Positions 9,326 through 20,255 are shown, numbered from the stretch's first letter. The stretch: DNA of 64,000 nt from Datisca glomerata (GCA_003255025.1 QANY01005812.1:50580-114579), one strand, 5' to 3'. Program-made: numbers and translations. Notes: generated from the sequence alone by a model not told the origin.

Positions 9326-10290
9326 TTTTTTTTGGTAAATGAACAATATTAACCGAAAGAAAATTACACATTTAAAAGGGGCATCCCCCAGCCAAAAAAC
9401 CTATATCTAAACTCTGAGCATTTACAAGTGAGTCTAATATCAACTCTGGTCAACCAACTTCAACACCAAAATAAGCAACCTGGGGAAAACAAGAAGGTAC
9501 AAAATTTCACTAAGGCCTAAGACTATATGAATAGCCGTCGACATAGCCTTACAAAATGAGGATCTTAGTATCTTATCAAAGCACAAAGCTGGATGCGGCT
9601 TTATAGGGTAGCCTTACAAAAGCTGTAAATAGTTGCCTGAAGATTAGCTCGGGAGTCCATATGTAGGCTGGAAGGTGATACTCTAGTAGTAATGGCCTGT
9701 GAGATGTCGTCAGTAGGATCCGAATCACCTGCAAAACAACATAGCCATTGCAAAACAAACAGAAAGTAGAACCTAGGATGCTGAAGGTGAAATGTGGCAA
9801 GGTAGCACTAAGGGGTTGGCATCAACATAACATAGTGTGAAGTAACACCAAAGGACTGAAAATTCAAATTTTAAAAAATTAAAGTAGTGAAGGGCGATTA
9901 TAGCATAGAACCCTATCAATTACACGAAATTACAAGGAAAGTAAATGATGCGATAAAGAAATAAATGACGAACATGATGGCCTTCTTTAAAGGTGAGATC
10001 CAAGGTAGAGAGATCATATGGGTGAGCAAATAAGCCCTATCACCTACAAAATAACCATTGCCACTGCAAAACAAACAATAAGTTACTCCTAGGAAGCTCA
10101 AAGTGGACTGTAGCAATGTAGCACGGTGGGGAAAAGCCCAACTACACATGATAGTATGCATAACAAAAGGAAACTATGGCCATTGCAAAACAATACTTAG
10201 CAGCCCCAGACTAGAGCGCTAGGTAAATGTAGCAATGTAGCTAAGGTGAGGGGAAGCAGGGAGGGGTGGGGGGCTTTATCTCAACCCAAT
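9326..10290 (-). other. long 3' UTR of LINE B with internal repeated modules
   Basis: The non-coding tail after the zf-RVT stop is about 0.96 kb. Three related modules (cattgcaaaacaa, a short spacer, then gctnaaggtg or tagcaatgtagc, then aaggnngggg) lie near 9735-9815, 10,045-10,130 and 10,175-10,255. The entire UTR is repeated at 28,503-29,515 as a separate insertion, so this is a genuine family-specific 3' end. The terminal part has ctgggggatgcccc on the element strand, like LINEs A and D. Confidence 0.82.
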
Positions 10291-12650
10291 TACAATACCA
10301 AACCTTCAGTCAAAGATAGTAGGTTGGAGCTCCCAAGCAACCATAAGGGAGAGCCCCAGTCTTCTCTAAAACCTTTGGCATAGTAAAATCTTCCTATGAT
10401 ATTATCTTTGATGAGCTTCTTAATAATTGACCTGTCCCTCATCTTTCCTTCAAAAATTCTAGAATTTCTCTCCCTCAGAGACTTCGTTTTACTCCAAACA
10501 AGCAACCAAGAGATCAATTGTCTCGAATTTAAAGCTCTAATGGTTAGTTCACATTTGCACATAAGGGAGTCCCAGACTGTTTTGGCATAGTCACATTCAA
10601 TGAAGAGGTGTGAGTGGGATTCAGCATGACCCACATAAAACACACAATCTAGCATACTACCTACTGAAGGGTGGTTCCAAACATAAATTTTATCCCGAGT
10701 AGCTAGTTTGAAAAGGCTAGCAAGTCAAGCGATGAAACTACATCGTGGGATACTATATTTGAACTAGAGTAGTCTTTCCCATCTTACCTTTTTTCTTTTG
10801 GGTTTCCAAATCTTATAGGTGTGATAGGAGAAAAAGGTAATGGGAGCTGGATATTCCTGAGTTCTAGAAGCTCCACTGTATTGGTTGTAGGCCGGTGCCA
10901 TTGTCCATTAATAATAATATCACTTACCTTGGATTTGAGTTTCCATGCACTACCTAACAAAACTCTCTATCCAAATTTGAGCAACAAAGGACCTAAAGGG
11001 TGCCAAGGTTCAGTTAAGAGATTGATATCTCTACCATTAAATATGAAGGTTTTGTAAAAGGGCAAGAATTTACTCCTAAGCTTGAGAATCTTTCTCCAAA
11101 CCAAAGATGGGTTTGAAGGGATTGGAGCTATGAATATGGAGCTTTTCCTTATAAGATAGATTCGGCACCAGTTTTTCCATATTGAGATCTTCGATATCAC
11201 GATCAGAAACCATAAGTGCTTTACCACTATCACCTCATTTGCTAATACCAACTCTTTAAGATCCATACCTCCTTGGGCCTTACCACAGCAAATATCAACC
11301 CAGGCCACCTTGGCGCTAGTATGCTTACTCTCTTCCCCATTCCACTAGTAATTTCTGAGAGTGTCTTGGACATTCTTTACCACTTTCTTTGCTATAATGA
11401 AGAGCCTAGCCCAAAATTGGAACATTGCCATCAACACTGATTGAATGAGTTGTAATCTCCCTGTATAGTTAAGGAATTCGGAGTACCAAGATCTTATTCT
11501 CTCTGTAATCCTATCAACTAGAGAGTGTCACAGTCGCTTTTGCCCAATTTGGAGGTGATCAAGGGAATTCCCAAATATCTCATTGGGAATTGGGGTAAAG
11601 TAAAGTCCAATATAGATAGAATATCAACTATGTGTTCCTCTTGGACTCCTGAAATGAATATTTGGCTCTTTAGCTTGTTAGGTTGGAGACCTGAAATGCA
11701 TTAAAAGAGCTCTAAAGTGTCTTTAATGGTCTTTACTGATTCCTTAGTCCCTTGGTAGAGAATGAGCAAATCATCAGCAAAGTAAAGGTTCACAACTTTT
11801 AGCTTCTCACATCTCCAACGGTACTGAAACTCAGCATGTGAAGTTGCAAATTGTAGTAAGCTGGTAAGGACCTCCATGATAATCACACATAGGTAGGTGG
11901 AGATTGGGTTCCCTTGCCTAATTCCTTTGGCTCCTCAAAAATAGCCATGAAGCTCCCCATTTATCTTAATAGAGTAAGAAGGGGAGGAGATGCACTCCAT
12001 AATCCAGGAGATGAAAAGATTTGGGAAATTAAAGCATTGTAGGGCTTTACCAATTAACACCCAGTTCAAACTGTCATATGCTTTCTTTAAGTCCACTTTT
12101 AATATGCACCTTGGCATTCCCAAAGATATGTGATAGCTCCAAAGAAGTTCTTGTGAGAGGAAGATATTATCAGCTATCCTTCTTTCTGGAATGAAAGCAC
12201 TTTGATTCTGATTTATAAGATTAGGGAGCAAGAGCTTCATTCTTTCAGTGAGGATCTTGGTAATGCGTTTGTAAATGACATTACATCATGAAATGGGTCT
12301 AAAGTCATCGACAGAAGTGGAATTTGGGACCTTGGGAATGAGGGGGATTGATGTAGAATTTGCTTCTTTCAAGAGGTTCCCTGTCTAAAAGAACTCCAAG
12401 ATAGCCTGGTAACATCACACCCTACAATATGCCAAGTTTTTTTGAAGAAGCTAGCTGGGAATCCATCACAGCATGGGGCTTTGTCACTTCCCATTCTAAA
12501 GATAGTACTTTTGACCTCCTCAGTAGCGATAGGAGATATAAAATTGTTGCCTTGAGAGTTATTCAGTTTATAAGGGAGAGCCCTTTCCAATATGCTCTCG
12601 TTGATATCTAGGGGTGGTTTAGGGGTGCCCAAAAGGTCTACATAGTATTG
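10290..12650 (-). pseudogene. LINE B reverse transcriptase and zf-RVT remnant
   Basis: Fragments in order on the element strand: 12,632-12,369 (ILERALPYKLN, FRMGSDKAPCCDGFPASFFK), 12,240-11,935 (NQSAFIPERRIADNIF, motif A KVDLKKAYDSLNW), 11,935-11,701 (motif B as GIRQGNPIS with Asp changed to Asn; motif C YFADDLLI), 11,308-10,967 (KHLWFL to WHPLGPLLLKFG) and 10,655-10,290 (zf-RVT with HSHLFIEC and RERNSRIFEGK). The order and sequence match LINE A closely. At least five stops or frameshifts separate the blocks, including a stop near 11,938 just before motif B and one at 11,701. The protein would be LINE Pol; this copy cannot make it. Confidence 0.87.
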
Positions 12651-13099
12651 TCAGATGTGATCCTTTACTTCCTTAGGGTCAGAAACTGTTGATCCCTGGT
12701 GTGTCAGGTGTGTAATTCTAGTTCTAATTCTTTCTTTTTTTTCATATTCTAAAAAAAGAAAGAAGAATTTTGGTCTCCTAGGTTTAGCCATTGAAATCCT
12801 GATTTTTATTTATAGAAACTTTCTTCAGCATGTTTGAGTTCAATATATTCACTATTTGCAAGTTTCTCTTGTCCAATTAAACCTGCATTGGTTGGTTCAA
12901 AAGCTAACTCAATTTGAGGTTGGTCAAGCTTAGTAAAAAGCTCAGAGGGTAGGTCATTGCGGAACTGTTTATTAAATTCTCTTAAAGCCACATTTACTGC
13001 TCTGATCTTTTTGCTAACCTTGAACATTGCACAACCAGTTACACGGGTACCCCGTGCTTGCTTAACTATTTTCCAAAAACCTTGTCTGTCCATCCAAAA
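12651..13099 (-). pseudogene. LINE B ORF2 linker between endonuclease and RT
   Basis: Minus-strand frame 13,093-12,806 reads DRQGFWKIVKQA, GCAMFKVSKKIRAVNVALRE, then FNKQFRNDL and a Glu-rich helix. This matches the helical linker that follows the endonuclease in plant L1 ORF2. The sequence between 12,651 and 12,805 carries the degraded continuation. LINE D splits the linker from the endonuclease at 13,100. Confidence 0.75.
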
Positions 13100-13110
13100 G
13101 TTAAAGAATT
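13100..13110. repeat. target site duplication of LINE D, left copy (gttaaagaatt)
   Basis: gttaaagaatt lies at 13,100-13,110 and identically at 14,161-14,171, flanking LINE D. An 11-bp duplication is typical of target-primed insertion. Confidence 0.93.
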
Positions 13111-13941
13111 AGTCTATTAGGCTTCTTATGGATCAGTGGCATCCTTTCGGGGTTCTCACTACTAAATTTGGCTCAAGGCTGCTCTCGGGGACAAGTTGGG
13201 ATATTGACTCTAGAGTGAGTAAGGTAATTCAAAATGGGAGCTGGAATTGGCCCTCTTCAAACACTTTTGAGCTTATGGAGATTAGAGACACCCCCTGCCC
13301 CCTCCCAAGGTTCTTATGAGGGATTCTTGGGCTTGGACCCGTAGTAAGAAGGGGATTTTTTGGTCCAAGATACCTACAAAGCCCTTGCTCCGAATAGGGA
13401 ATGTGTGAGATGGCTAAGCTAATTTGGTTCAATCGTCATGTGCCTAGGTTTAGTTTCCTTTCTTGGGTGGCTATCAAAGGAAAGTTGATGACTAAGCGTA
13501 GAATGGAACTTTGGTCCATGCCTACACCTATTAGCCCTTCATGTCTCTTTTGTGGAATGGGTGTGAGTCGGTTGAGCACCTCTTTGTGGGATGCAAATTC
13601 ACAAGGTCAATTTGGGACACTCTTCCAGCTAAATGTGGTTTGAGCAGCCCCCACTCCTACTGGTGTCAATGGATTTCTTGGCTCCATGTTATTGCTAAGG
13701 TAAGTCCCTTGTTAGCTCCATTTTGAAGCTCCTTTTGACAGCTTTTATCTACCATATTTGGAGAGAGAGGAACTTCAGAATCTTCAAGGGAAAAATTAGA
13801 AATAGTGCTATCTTGACCAAGGTTGTCTCGGGCTCCATAAGGGATAGGCTTTGGTTGATTAGCGGTGTCCTTGACTCTGATTTGAACATTCTTCTCCAAG
13901 CTACTTGGGACCTCAACCTTATGATTTTTTACCCCTCGTAG
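13111..13941 (+). pseudogene. LINE D ORF2 C-terminal remnant (zf-RVT)
   Basis: Three frames in succession cover one degraded domain: 13,128-13,319 (DQWHPFG to FELMEIRDTP), 13,401-13,643 (IWFNRHVPRFSFLSWVA, CLFCG), 13,541-13,726 (ESVEHLFVGCKFTRSIWDTL) and 13,723-13,941 (FIYHIWRERNFRIFKGKIR). The zinc-ligand pattern CLFC, EHLF and GC is present but split by a frameshift near 13,560, with a stop near 13,318. No catalytic RT sequence is included. Confidence 0.87.
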
Positions 13942-14160
13942 GGGCTAATTATGTTTTGTGTAATGCCTATATGTTTTGTGAAATTTGTTTGGCTACTGTT
14001 TTGTAATGACTGAGTTTTGTTTAGGTATAGAATCATTTTAGTCCAAGCTTGCTAGGCTGATGGGTTTGGTTTTGTGGCCTTGTATATCCTGGGGTATGCC
14101 CTTTGTATATTGGTATGTCTTTTTTTCGGGTTAATATATTTGTTTGCCTACCAAAAAAAT
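13111..14160 (+). mobile_element. 5'-truncated LINE (LINE D) nested in LINE B
   Basis: About 1.05 kb in the opposite orientation to its host LINE. It starts in the region after the RT thumb (DQWHPFGVL), covers the zf-RVT domain and a short 3' UTR, and ends in ccaaaaaaat at 14,151-14,160. Perfect 11-bp duplications flank it. Its 3' tail (ctggggtatgccc, tttttttcgggttaatat) matches LINE A more closely than its host, so it belongs to the A subfamily. Confidence 0.93.
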
Positions 14161-14171
14161 GTTAAAGAATT
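14161..14171. repeat. target site duplication of LINE D, right copy
   Basis: An exact repeat of 13,100-13,110, directly after the LINE D poly-A. Confidence 0.93.
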
Positions 14172-14899
14172 GTAAATCTATCTTAGATTTGAGCTGATTT
14201 GAGTCTAATTGAATAACTATGGGACTATTGTCAGAGATGCCAGGTGGTGGAAACTGGCATTATACATTTGGGAATGAATCGACCCAATAAGTATTCCCTA
14301 GAGCTCTGTCAAGCTTACACATGGTGAAGGTACCATCTTGGTACTTATTGGACTAGGAGAATTGGCATCTAGAATAGGCAAGATATTCCACCGCAATCAC
14401 TAAACTCATTTATACCCTCATTCCATCCTACAACCCCTCCAATTTTCTCATTGGGATTCCTAATAACATTAAAGTCTCCCAAAATAAGCGAAGGGGAATA
14501 TGAGCAAATAGTGTGTTGTATTTCCAGGGAGGCCCAAAGGTCCCACATATCTCCCCTTTCATTGGAAGCATACACAAATGTGACAAAGCAGTTAGTATTA
14601 TCATCGAGAATGGAAACCCTACAAAATATTTCTTGAGCTGAGGAGTTAAGTACTGTAAGGTTGACAATAGTTGAGTCCCAAGCAACCCAAATTCTACCAC
14701 TTGAAGAGGATGTATAATTGGCAATGTATTCCCAATTAGGGAAAATAGTGCTAGCAATACCACTGAAGTTACCATGCATGACCTTAGTCTCAATAACTGA
14801 GCACACATAGAGGTTGAAGTCCTTACACAATTTCCTCACATCAACCTGTTTAAGGGAATCATTGATCCCCCTTAAATTCCAAGTGGCGATATTAATCAT
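14172..14899 (-). pseudogene. LINE B AP-like endonuclease domain
   Basis: The open part (14,899-14,369, 176 codons) starts at the usual LINE ORF2 start region, INIATWNLRGIN. It has WNLRG near residues 7-11, catalytic ETK at 37-39, GRIWVAWD at 68-75, FVYASN at 108-113 and GDFN at 141-144. The family nicks target DNA to prime reverse transcription. After a stop at about 14,369 the degraded remainder continues to LINE D. Near 14,225-14,245 it reads PGISDNSP where active enzymes have SDH, so the catalytic His is replaced by Asn. Dead on both counts. Confidence 0.88.
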
Positions 14900-15843
14900 T
14901 GTGAGGTAAAGGTCACCCCCTTTGTAGATTTCAATTTCCCACCCTTTTTTCTTGGGTGAGGAGTGAGATTAATCTTGATTTTCTTCTTCTTTTTACTCTT
15001 CCTTTTACCAGAGCTAGAAGAGGAGATAAGAGGAAGGGCCAAGGGAATATGGGAGATCAAATTTGGATCACCTAAGTCAGGTTCCTTCTCTTGATCATAT
15101 TTGATAGCCTCAACCTGAAGTGGGGTAACAATTTCTCCTTCCTCTAACAAGGGAATCACAGCAAGCTCATTTGGGAAAGAATTTGTTACTGGGCTTAGAA
15201 TTTCACCTTGGAATAGGTTCCTTCTTGATTTTTTTTGAGGTAACCACAATCCAAGATTCCTCTTTAGGTGGGATAGGTGAGTTAGGGGTGGTGGGGGAAT
15301 CAGGGATTGATCTAGGGGTTGGGTGTTGGTCTGATGGGGAGAGAGGGGGTGGGTATTGGTTGGATTGATCTCTTTGGTTGGCGTGGGGGGGGGGTGCTTT
15401 TGATTTAGCTTTTGAAGTCACAATTATGACCAAAGATTGAGGTGACATCTCTTAGGGAGTCCTTCATAATCCACCTTAACCATAATAGGATCCCAACCTT
15501 GGATCCCCAAATCTACATTAATTTAGTCAACCACTCTTGTTTGGACATTAATCACAACATAAACTCTTGCAAATTCCTTTCTAACTCCTTTGGCAGTAGG
15601 GGAATTGGTGTATAAAGGTTTGCCAACAACACTTGCTATGTGTCCAAGGGATTCTTTAGACCATAGTTCCACTGGAACATTCCAAATCTTGACCCAAATA
15701 GGCAAAACATCGAGTCTTTCCTTAGTAAAGACAAGACTAGGTTGCCGAGGCTTCAAAATTAAGGGTTTCCCGAGAAGATGCCAAGGGCCCTCACTCAAGA
15801 ATGTGTTCGTTTCTTCAATTGAATTGAGTCTAAAATAGAACAA
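14900..15843 (-). pseudogene. LINE B ORF1, DUF4283 domain and basic C-terminal region
   Basis: The frame at 15,843-15,523 (106 codons) has the plant LINE/retroelement DUF4283 pattern: FYFRLNSIEETNTFLSEGPW, LILKPRQPS, LPIWVKIWNVPVELW, and LGHIASVVGKPLY. A degraded CCHC-like knuckle follows near 15,440-15,480 (GLPKRC, FGHNC in shifted frames). It is followed by a proline/serine-rich stretch (15,448-15,203) and a very basic tail (15,249-14,896, with SGKRKSKKKKKIKI). ORF1 proteins bind LINE RNA. The frames overlap out of register, so frameshifts have broken the gene. Confidence 0.82.
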
Positions 15844-17819
15844 TAGTCCACTAGTCCTCTATTTTTCCAAAATTGAAGTGCAAGTTTCTTAACTAAATGG
15901 AGTGATCCTTAGTCACACTCCATAGCAACATAACAGTAATTTGGTCACCATTAATAATAGTGATATCTCATGTACCAACAATAATCTTCCTTCTCATTTT
16001 TCTTAACTTTTTGAGCCTAAGATCCATCTTGATTAGGGGGTTCAAGGGAAGCATCATAAAGGTGAGAGTTTTTGGTGCTTCATTAGTGTGTTTAGGATAA
16101 GGTGGATACGGGTAATACTCACAATTTCATCTAAAACCTTGAGTGAAAGCATATAGTTCAAGTTCTTCAACCACTTGGTCATAAATGGGAAAGAAAGAGG
16201 GTGATGGTCTTCGTACAAGTGGAGAGGAAGAACCTGCCCTTGCCCTTGGTTTATCCATGGCCAACAATGGGTTATTTTCAAGCAAAGTACACTCATTGAA
16301 GGATGAACTTGACTTAGCATGGGGTAAAGTACCTTTTACTGGTGGAAAGGATAAGGTAAAAGGACCATTGTGTGTAGGAGATTGTATTTTTTCCCAAGAA
16401 AGTGGCTGCTTGTTTTGTACAGATTGAGCATTCTCACATGCCTCATTAATTCGGCCAAAGGAGCTAAGCTTACTTGACTTACTTTTTGACTTTGAGGTAG
16501 TACAAGCATTAAATGAGGAGGTACAATCATTAATGAATGAAGGAGACAAAGCATGGTGAGATGTACCTTTCAAGGACAAAGCATGTTGTCCTTTCTCCCC
16601 ATTGTCCAGTGGGTAAAGGCCCTTCTCACATGTGTTCAATCGGCCAAGGGAGTCATGCTTTCTTGTTGTCCCATTTGGAATGACCTTATTAGTAGTACAT
16701 GCGTTTATTAATGAAGTACACGTATTAATGGGCGATTGAGACATAGCATGCAGAGATGTACCTTGCGAGGACAAAGCATGTTGTCATTTCTCCTTGAAAT
16801 GCACCATCTTGTACGGTCAAAGGAGTTGACGTGGGAATATCTTATCCATTCTTGGTATGTACTAAAAGTGTACTAGAGGAATGCTCCAAGGATGTCTTGT
16901 GAAGATCCAAAGTCAAATCCCTTTTGTTTGTAGGTACAGCCGCATTAAGGACTGTTGCCCTTACTCCAGGTTTTGGGGATAGTTGTCTGTCCTTGTAAGC
17001 TTAGGGTTTGCTTTAATATTACCAAAATCATGCAAGGGCAGGTCTAGATATTGTAATTCCTCCTTTTTCATATGTCCTTTTGCTTTAAGTTCGTATTGTG
17101 TGTCTCTGCGCCTTCTTTGGCAAGATGGCCCTTAGCAATCTGTCTTAGTTTTTCAGTCAAAGGGAATGTGCTTGGTGGCTTCTTTTCATGTTGTTCATGC
17201 TCTCCTTCTTTTGCAAGACCTGTAGAAGCCTCATTTACATGGCGTGGGGCTCCACCGAATGATAAGGAACCCCTAAAGTACTAGACTCATATAAAGACTC
17301 ATTGATTCACACCTTTGAAGCTTCTTCTCCATCCTCCAATATGCTTGGGGTAGTTAACCCCCTTGAAAGTGAGATGTCTTCAAGTCCTTGAACTTGTGAA
17401 AAAGGTTCTTCATTTAATGAAGAAGAGAACTTCACTCCACGTTACTGTTGTCCTTAGGTGATTTATTCACCTCACTATCATTGCTAAAGCTTCCAAAGAG
17501 GCACAATTAAGGCTGGAAGCTCCATTAATCCAAGTATCAAGAGCTTCAGACCTATTAAATGCACTAGCTCTAACATTCTCAATCATCCTTTCTTCTTCAT
17601 TTTCAGCTTGAAAACTTAATGATTCCTCCGACAAAGAAGAATTAGAACATTGATTTGCATGAATAAATGCTCATTAACCATTGAAGGCTTGTAAAAAGAG
17701 GATCCTCCTCCTTGGGAGGAGGAACCCGTTAGAAGAAGTGAAATTCTAGAGACAGGTAAGAGCTTCTCTCTCTAGAAGCATGTCATGTGACTTTTAGATT
17801 GCGCATTCCTTATTTGGGA
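15844..17819 (-). pseudogene. LINE B ORF1 N-terminal region and 5' end
   Basis: The best frame (16,774-16,127, 215 codons) has three imperfect repeats beginning GTSLHAMSQSPINTCTSLIN, GTSHHALSPSFINDCTSSFN and GTLPHAKSSSSFNECTLLEN. At DNA level these are recurring agatgtaccttncaaggaca blocks near 16,320, 16,560 and 16,750. Further upstream (to about 17,700) scattered coding such as ALDTWINGAS can be read between stops. The extreme 5' end contains AGAGAGAGAAGCTCT near 17,763-17,780, which resembles 26,893-26,915. I do not recognise a known domain in the repeat part. Confidence 0.6.
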
Positions 17820-19318
17820 CTAAACACATCCCATTAGGTTTTTTGACTCTATATGGCACTAAAAGCACCTAAAACGACCACAACACTTTAAATTCTCATC
17901 CCAAACGTAGATTGGGTGTCAAAAGCCAGTACGAGTACACATTCCATGCCCTAAAGAACCAAGTTTAGCTAAGTTCATCTAGTTTGGACCTAAACACGTT
18001 TCATTGGGTCTTTTTGACTCCGTATGGCACTACAAGCACCTAAAACGACCACAACACTCCAAATTCTTATGCCAAACTTATATTGGGTGTCAAAAGTCAG
18101 TTCGAGTATATGCCATGACCAAAAGATCCAAGTTTAGCCAAGTTCTTTTTGACTCTGTATGGTACAAGAAGCACCTTGAAGGACCAAAGTACTCCAAATT
18201 CTTATCCAATACGTGAATTAAGTATCGAAAGTCAGTTTGAGTGCATGCCATGCCCAAAAGATCCAAATTTAGCCAATGTCATCTAATTTGGCCCTAAACT
18301 TGTCCCATTGGGTCTTTTGACTCCGTATTACACTAGAAGAACCTAAACTGATCAAAACACTCCAAATACTTATCCCAAACATGTATTGGGTGTCAAAAGT
18401 AAGTTCGAGTGCATGTCATGCTCAAAAGATCAAATTTCGTCAAGTTTGGGCCTAAACACAACCCATTGGGGTTTAGTTTTACTCCGTATCACACTAGAAG
18501 CACCTAAAATGACTATAACACTCCAAATTTTTAGGCCAAATGTGTATTAGGTGTCAAAACTTAGTACAAGTACATCTCATGCCCGAAAGAACCAAGTTTG
18601 GCCAAGTTCATCTGGTTTGGGCCTAAACACGTCCCATTGGGACTTTTTGACTCCGTATAATCACCTAAAATGACCACAGCACTCCAAGTTCTTGTCCCAA
18701 ACGTGTATTGGGTGTCAAAAGTCAGTTCGAGTGCGTGCGATGACCAAAAGATTCAAGTTTCACCAAGTTCATCTAGTTTAGGTCTAAACTCGTCCCATTG
18801 GATTATTTTGACTCAGTATGGCACTTGAAGCACCAAAAATGACTACAACACCCTATATTCTCATCTCAAATGTGGATTGGGTGTCAAAAGTTAGTACGAG
18901 TACATTCCATGCCCTAAAGAATCAAGTTTAGCCAAGTTCATCTAGTTTGGGCCTAAATACGTCCCATTGAGTAGCTTGGGCCTAAACACGTCCCATTGGT
19001 TATTTTTAACTTCGTACAGAAATAGAAGCACCTTAAATGACAACAACACTCCAAATTCTTATCCCAAACGTGTATTGGGTGCCAAAGGTTTGTTCGAGCA
19101 CATGCCATGCCGAAAACATCCAAGTTTAGCCAAGTTCATCTAGTTTGGGCCTAAACACGTCTCATTGTGTCTTTTGACTCCTTATGGCACTAGAAGCACC
19201 TTAAATGACCACAACACTCCAAATTCTTATCCCAAACGTGTATTGGGTGTCAAAAGTAAGTTCGAGTGCATGTCATGCCCAAAAGATCCAATTTAGCCAA
19301 GCTCATCTAGTTTGGGCC
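17820..19318. repeat. ~165-bp tandem satellite, segment 3
   Basis: The aagcacc landmark or its variant is near 17,873, 18,034, 18,169, 18,337, 18,498, 18,659, 18,828, 19,026 and 19,194. Spacings are 161, 135, 168, 161, 161, 169, 198 and 168 bp. The 135-bp unit lacks the block around catctagtttgggcctaaac; the 198-bp unit has a local duplication of gggcctaaanacgtcccattg near 18,950-19,000. The array ends at about 19,318, against the truncated Athila-type LTR. Same family as 400-1310 and 9114-9325. Confidence 0.92.
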
Positions 19319-19402
19319 TGACTCTTGCTTGCTACCATACTCAATAACAATCATTTTTATTGCTAGAATTTACGTTGGTACTCTTTTGTGCTTGCCAAAT
19401 TT
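19319..19402 (+). repeat. 3' end fragment of Athila-type 5' LTR
   Basis: About 80 bp between the end of the satellite and the primer binding site, ending cttgcca followed by a short aattt spacer. By position it must be the end of the 5' LTR; the rest is absent, so the left edge was lost where it meets the satellite. Confidence 0.55.
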
Positions 19403-19422
19403 TGGCGCCGTGTCGCTGGGGA
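19403..19422 (+). other. primer binding site (Asp-tRNA type), Athila/Tat-like element
   Basis: The sequence tggcgccgtgtcgctgggga closely matches the canonical TGGCGCCGTTGCCGGGGA used by Athila/Tat elements. It carries small indels and lies just after the presumed LTR end. Confidence 0.85.
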
Positions 19423-20255
19423 TTGTTTTGCCTAATTAATTTGTTATTTTTTTGCTTTATTTTTTATTCATCCTAATTTGTTTTTATTTTTAATTTTTCC
19501 AGTACTTTTGCATGAATGTTCAAGTGTATCGGAGAAGAAGAAGATCAAAGACTTAAAAGGATCTTGGAATACATGTCATCTATTCATCTAGTTCATCACA
19601 AAAGGACTCTTTAAACCATCCAATTCAAACCGTGAAAGAAATGAACAAGAGAAACAAGAAAAAGGGATGGTAATGAACAACTGAACACTCAAGGAGTTGG
19701 CAGCACTAACTCTAGACCAACAACCCATTTGTATTGAATATCCCCAACTTCGAGTTGCATTTGAACTCAAATCGGGAATGATCTATCTTCTTCCAACTTT
19801 TCGTGGTTTTGGGGAAGAAGATCCAAACAAGCACTTAAAGGAGTTTCATGTAGTGTGTTCAAGCACTTAAAGGAGTTTCATGTTAAGTTGAGAGCCTTTC
19901 AATTTTCCTTAGTAGATGGCGCAAAGGAATTGTTTTATTATCTACCATCTGACTCCATCACCACACAGAATGAGATGATGAAGCTCTTGCTCGAAAAGTA
20001 TTTTCCTGCATCCAAGGCTGCAAATATTAGAAAAGAAATATGTGGCATTCGGCAACAAAATGGAGAGAGTTTGTATGAATATTGGGAGCAGTTCAAGAAG
20101 CTTTGTGCATCGTGCCCCTATCACCAAATTGGTGAGAAACTCCCAATTCAATACTTCTATGAAGGACTCATGCCGATGGAAATGAGCATGATAGATGCAG
20201 CAAGTGGAGATGCTTTAGTGGATAAGACACCCATGGAAGCAAGGACTTTGATAGC
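19423..20255 (+). pseudogene. Athila/Tat-type gag N-terminal remnant
   Basis: Conceptual reading from about 19,690 gives YLLPTFRGFGEEDPNKHLKE, then LRAFQFSLVDGAKELFYYLP, LLLEKYFPASKAANIRKEI, GESLYEYWEQFKKLCASCP, YFYEGLMPMEMSMIDAASG and DKTPMEARTLIA. This is the capsid-like gag domain (retrotransposon gag family) that would form the particle shell. A 32-bp tandem duplication at 19,829-19,883 shifts the frame. The gene is cut at 20,255 by the LTR of gypsy copy 2 and resumes near 25,324. The open frame 19,855-20,523 fuses it to the LTR-encoded Pol tail of copy 2. Confidence 0.87.
19829..19883 (+). repeat. 32-bp tandem duplication in Athila-type gag
   Basis: aagcacttaaaggagtttca occurs at 19,829 and again at 19,861, with the spacer tagtgtgttc. 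It is an exact short duplication, absent from the expected protein, and breaks the reading frame. Confidence 0.88.

Larger units (their letters stand above)
9326..17819 (-). mobile_element. near full-length L1-like LINE (LINE B), interrupted by LINE D
   Basis: A minus-strand element running from its poly-A tail at 9326-9333 to a 5' end at about 17,819, where satellite sequence resumes. Along the element: a 5' region with ORF1 (DUF4283), ORF2 with AP-type endonuclease, reverse transcriptase and zf-RVT, then a long 3' UTR of about 0.96 kb. About 7.4 kb remain after removing LINE D (13,111-14,160). The flanks tagtttgagccta (9313-9325) and ttatttgggacta (17,820-17,832) cover the same satellite positions, consistent with a diverged 13-bp target duplication. 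All frames carry stops and frameshifts, so the copy is dead. Confidence 0.88.

Noticed and set aside
9576..10161. Short minus-strand frames in the LINE B 3' UTR (74 and 81 codons)
   Set aside because: They lie in a UTR repeated at 28,503-29,515, where the corresponding frame is disrupted. No conserved protein.
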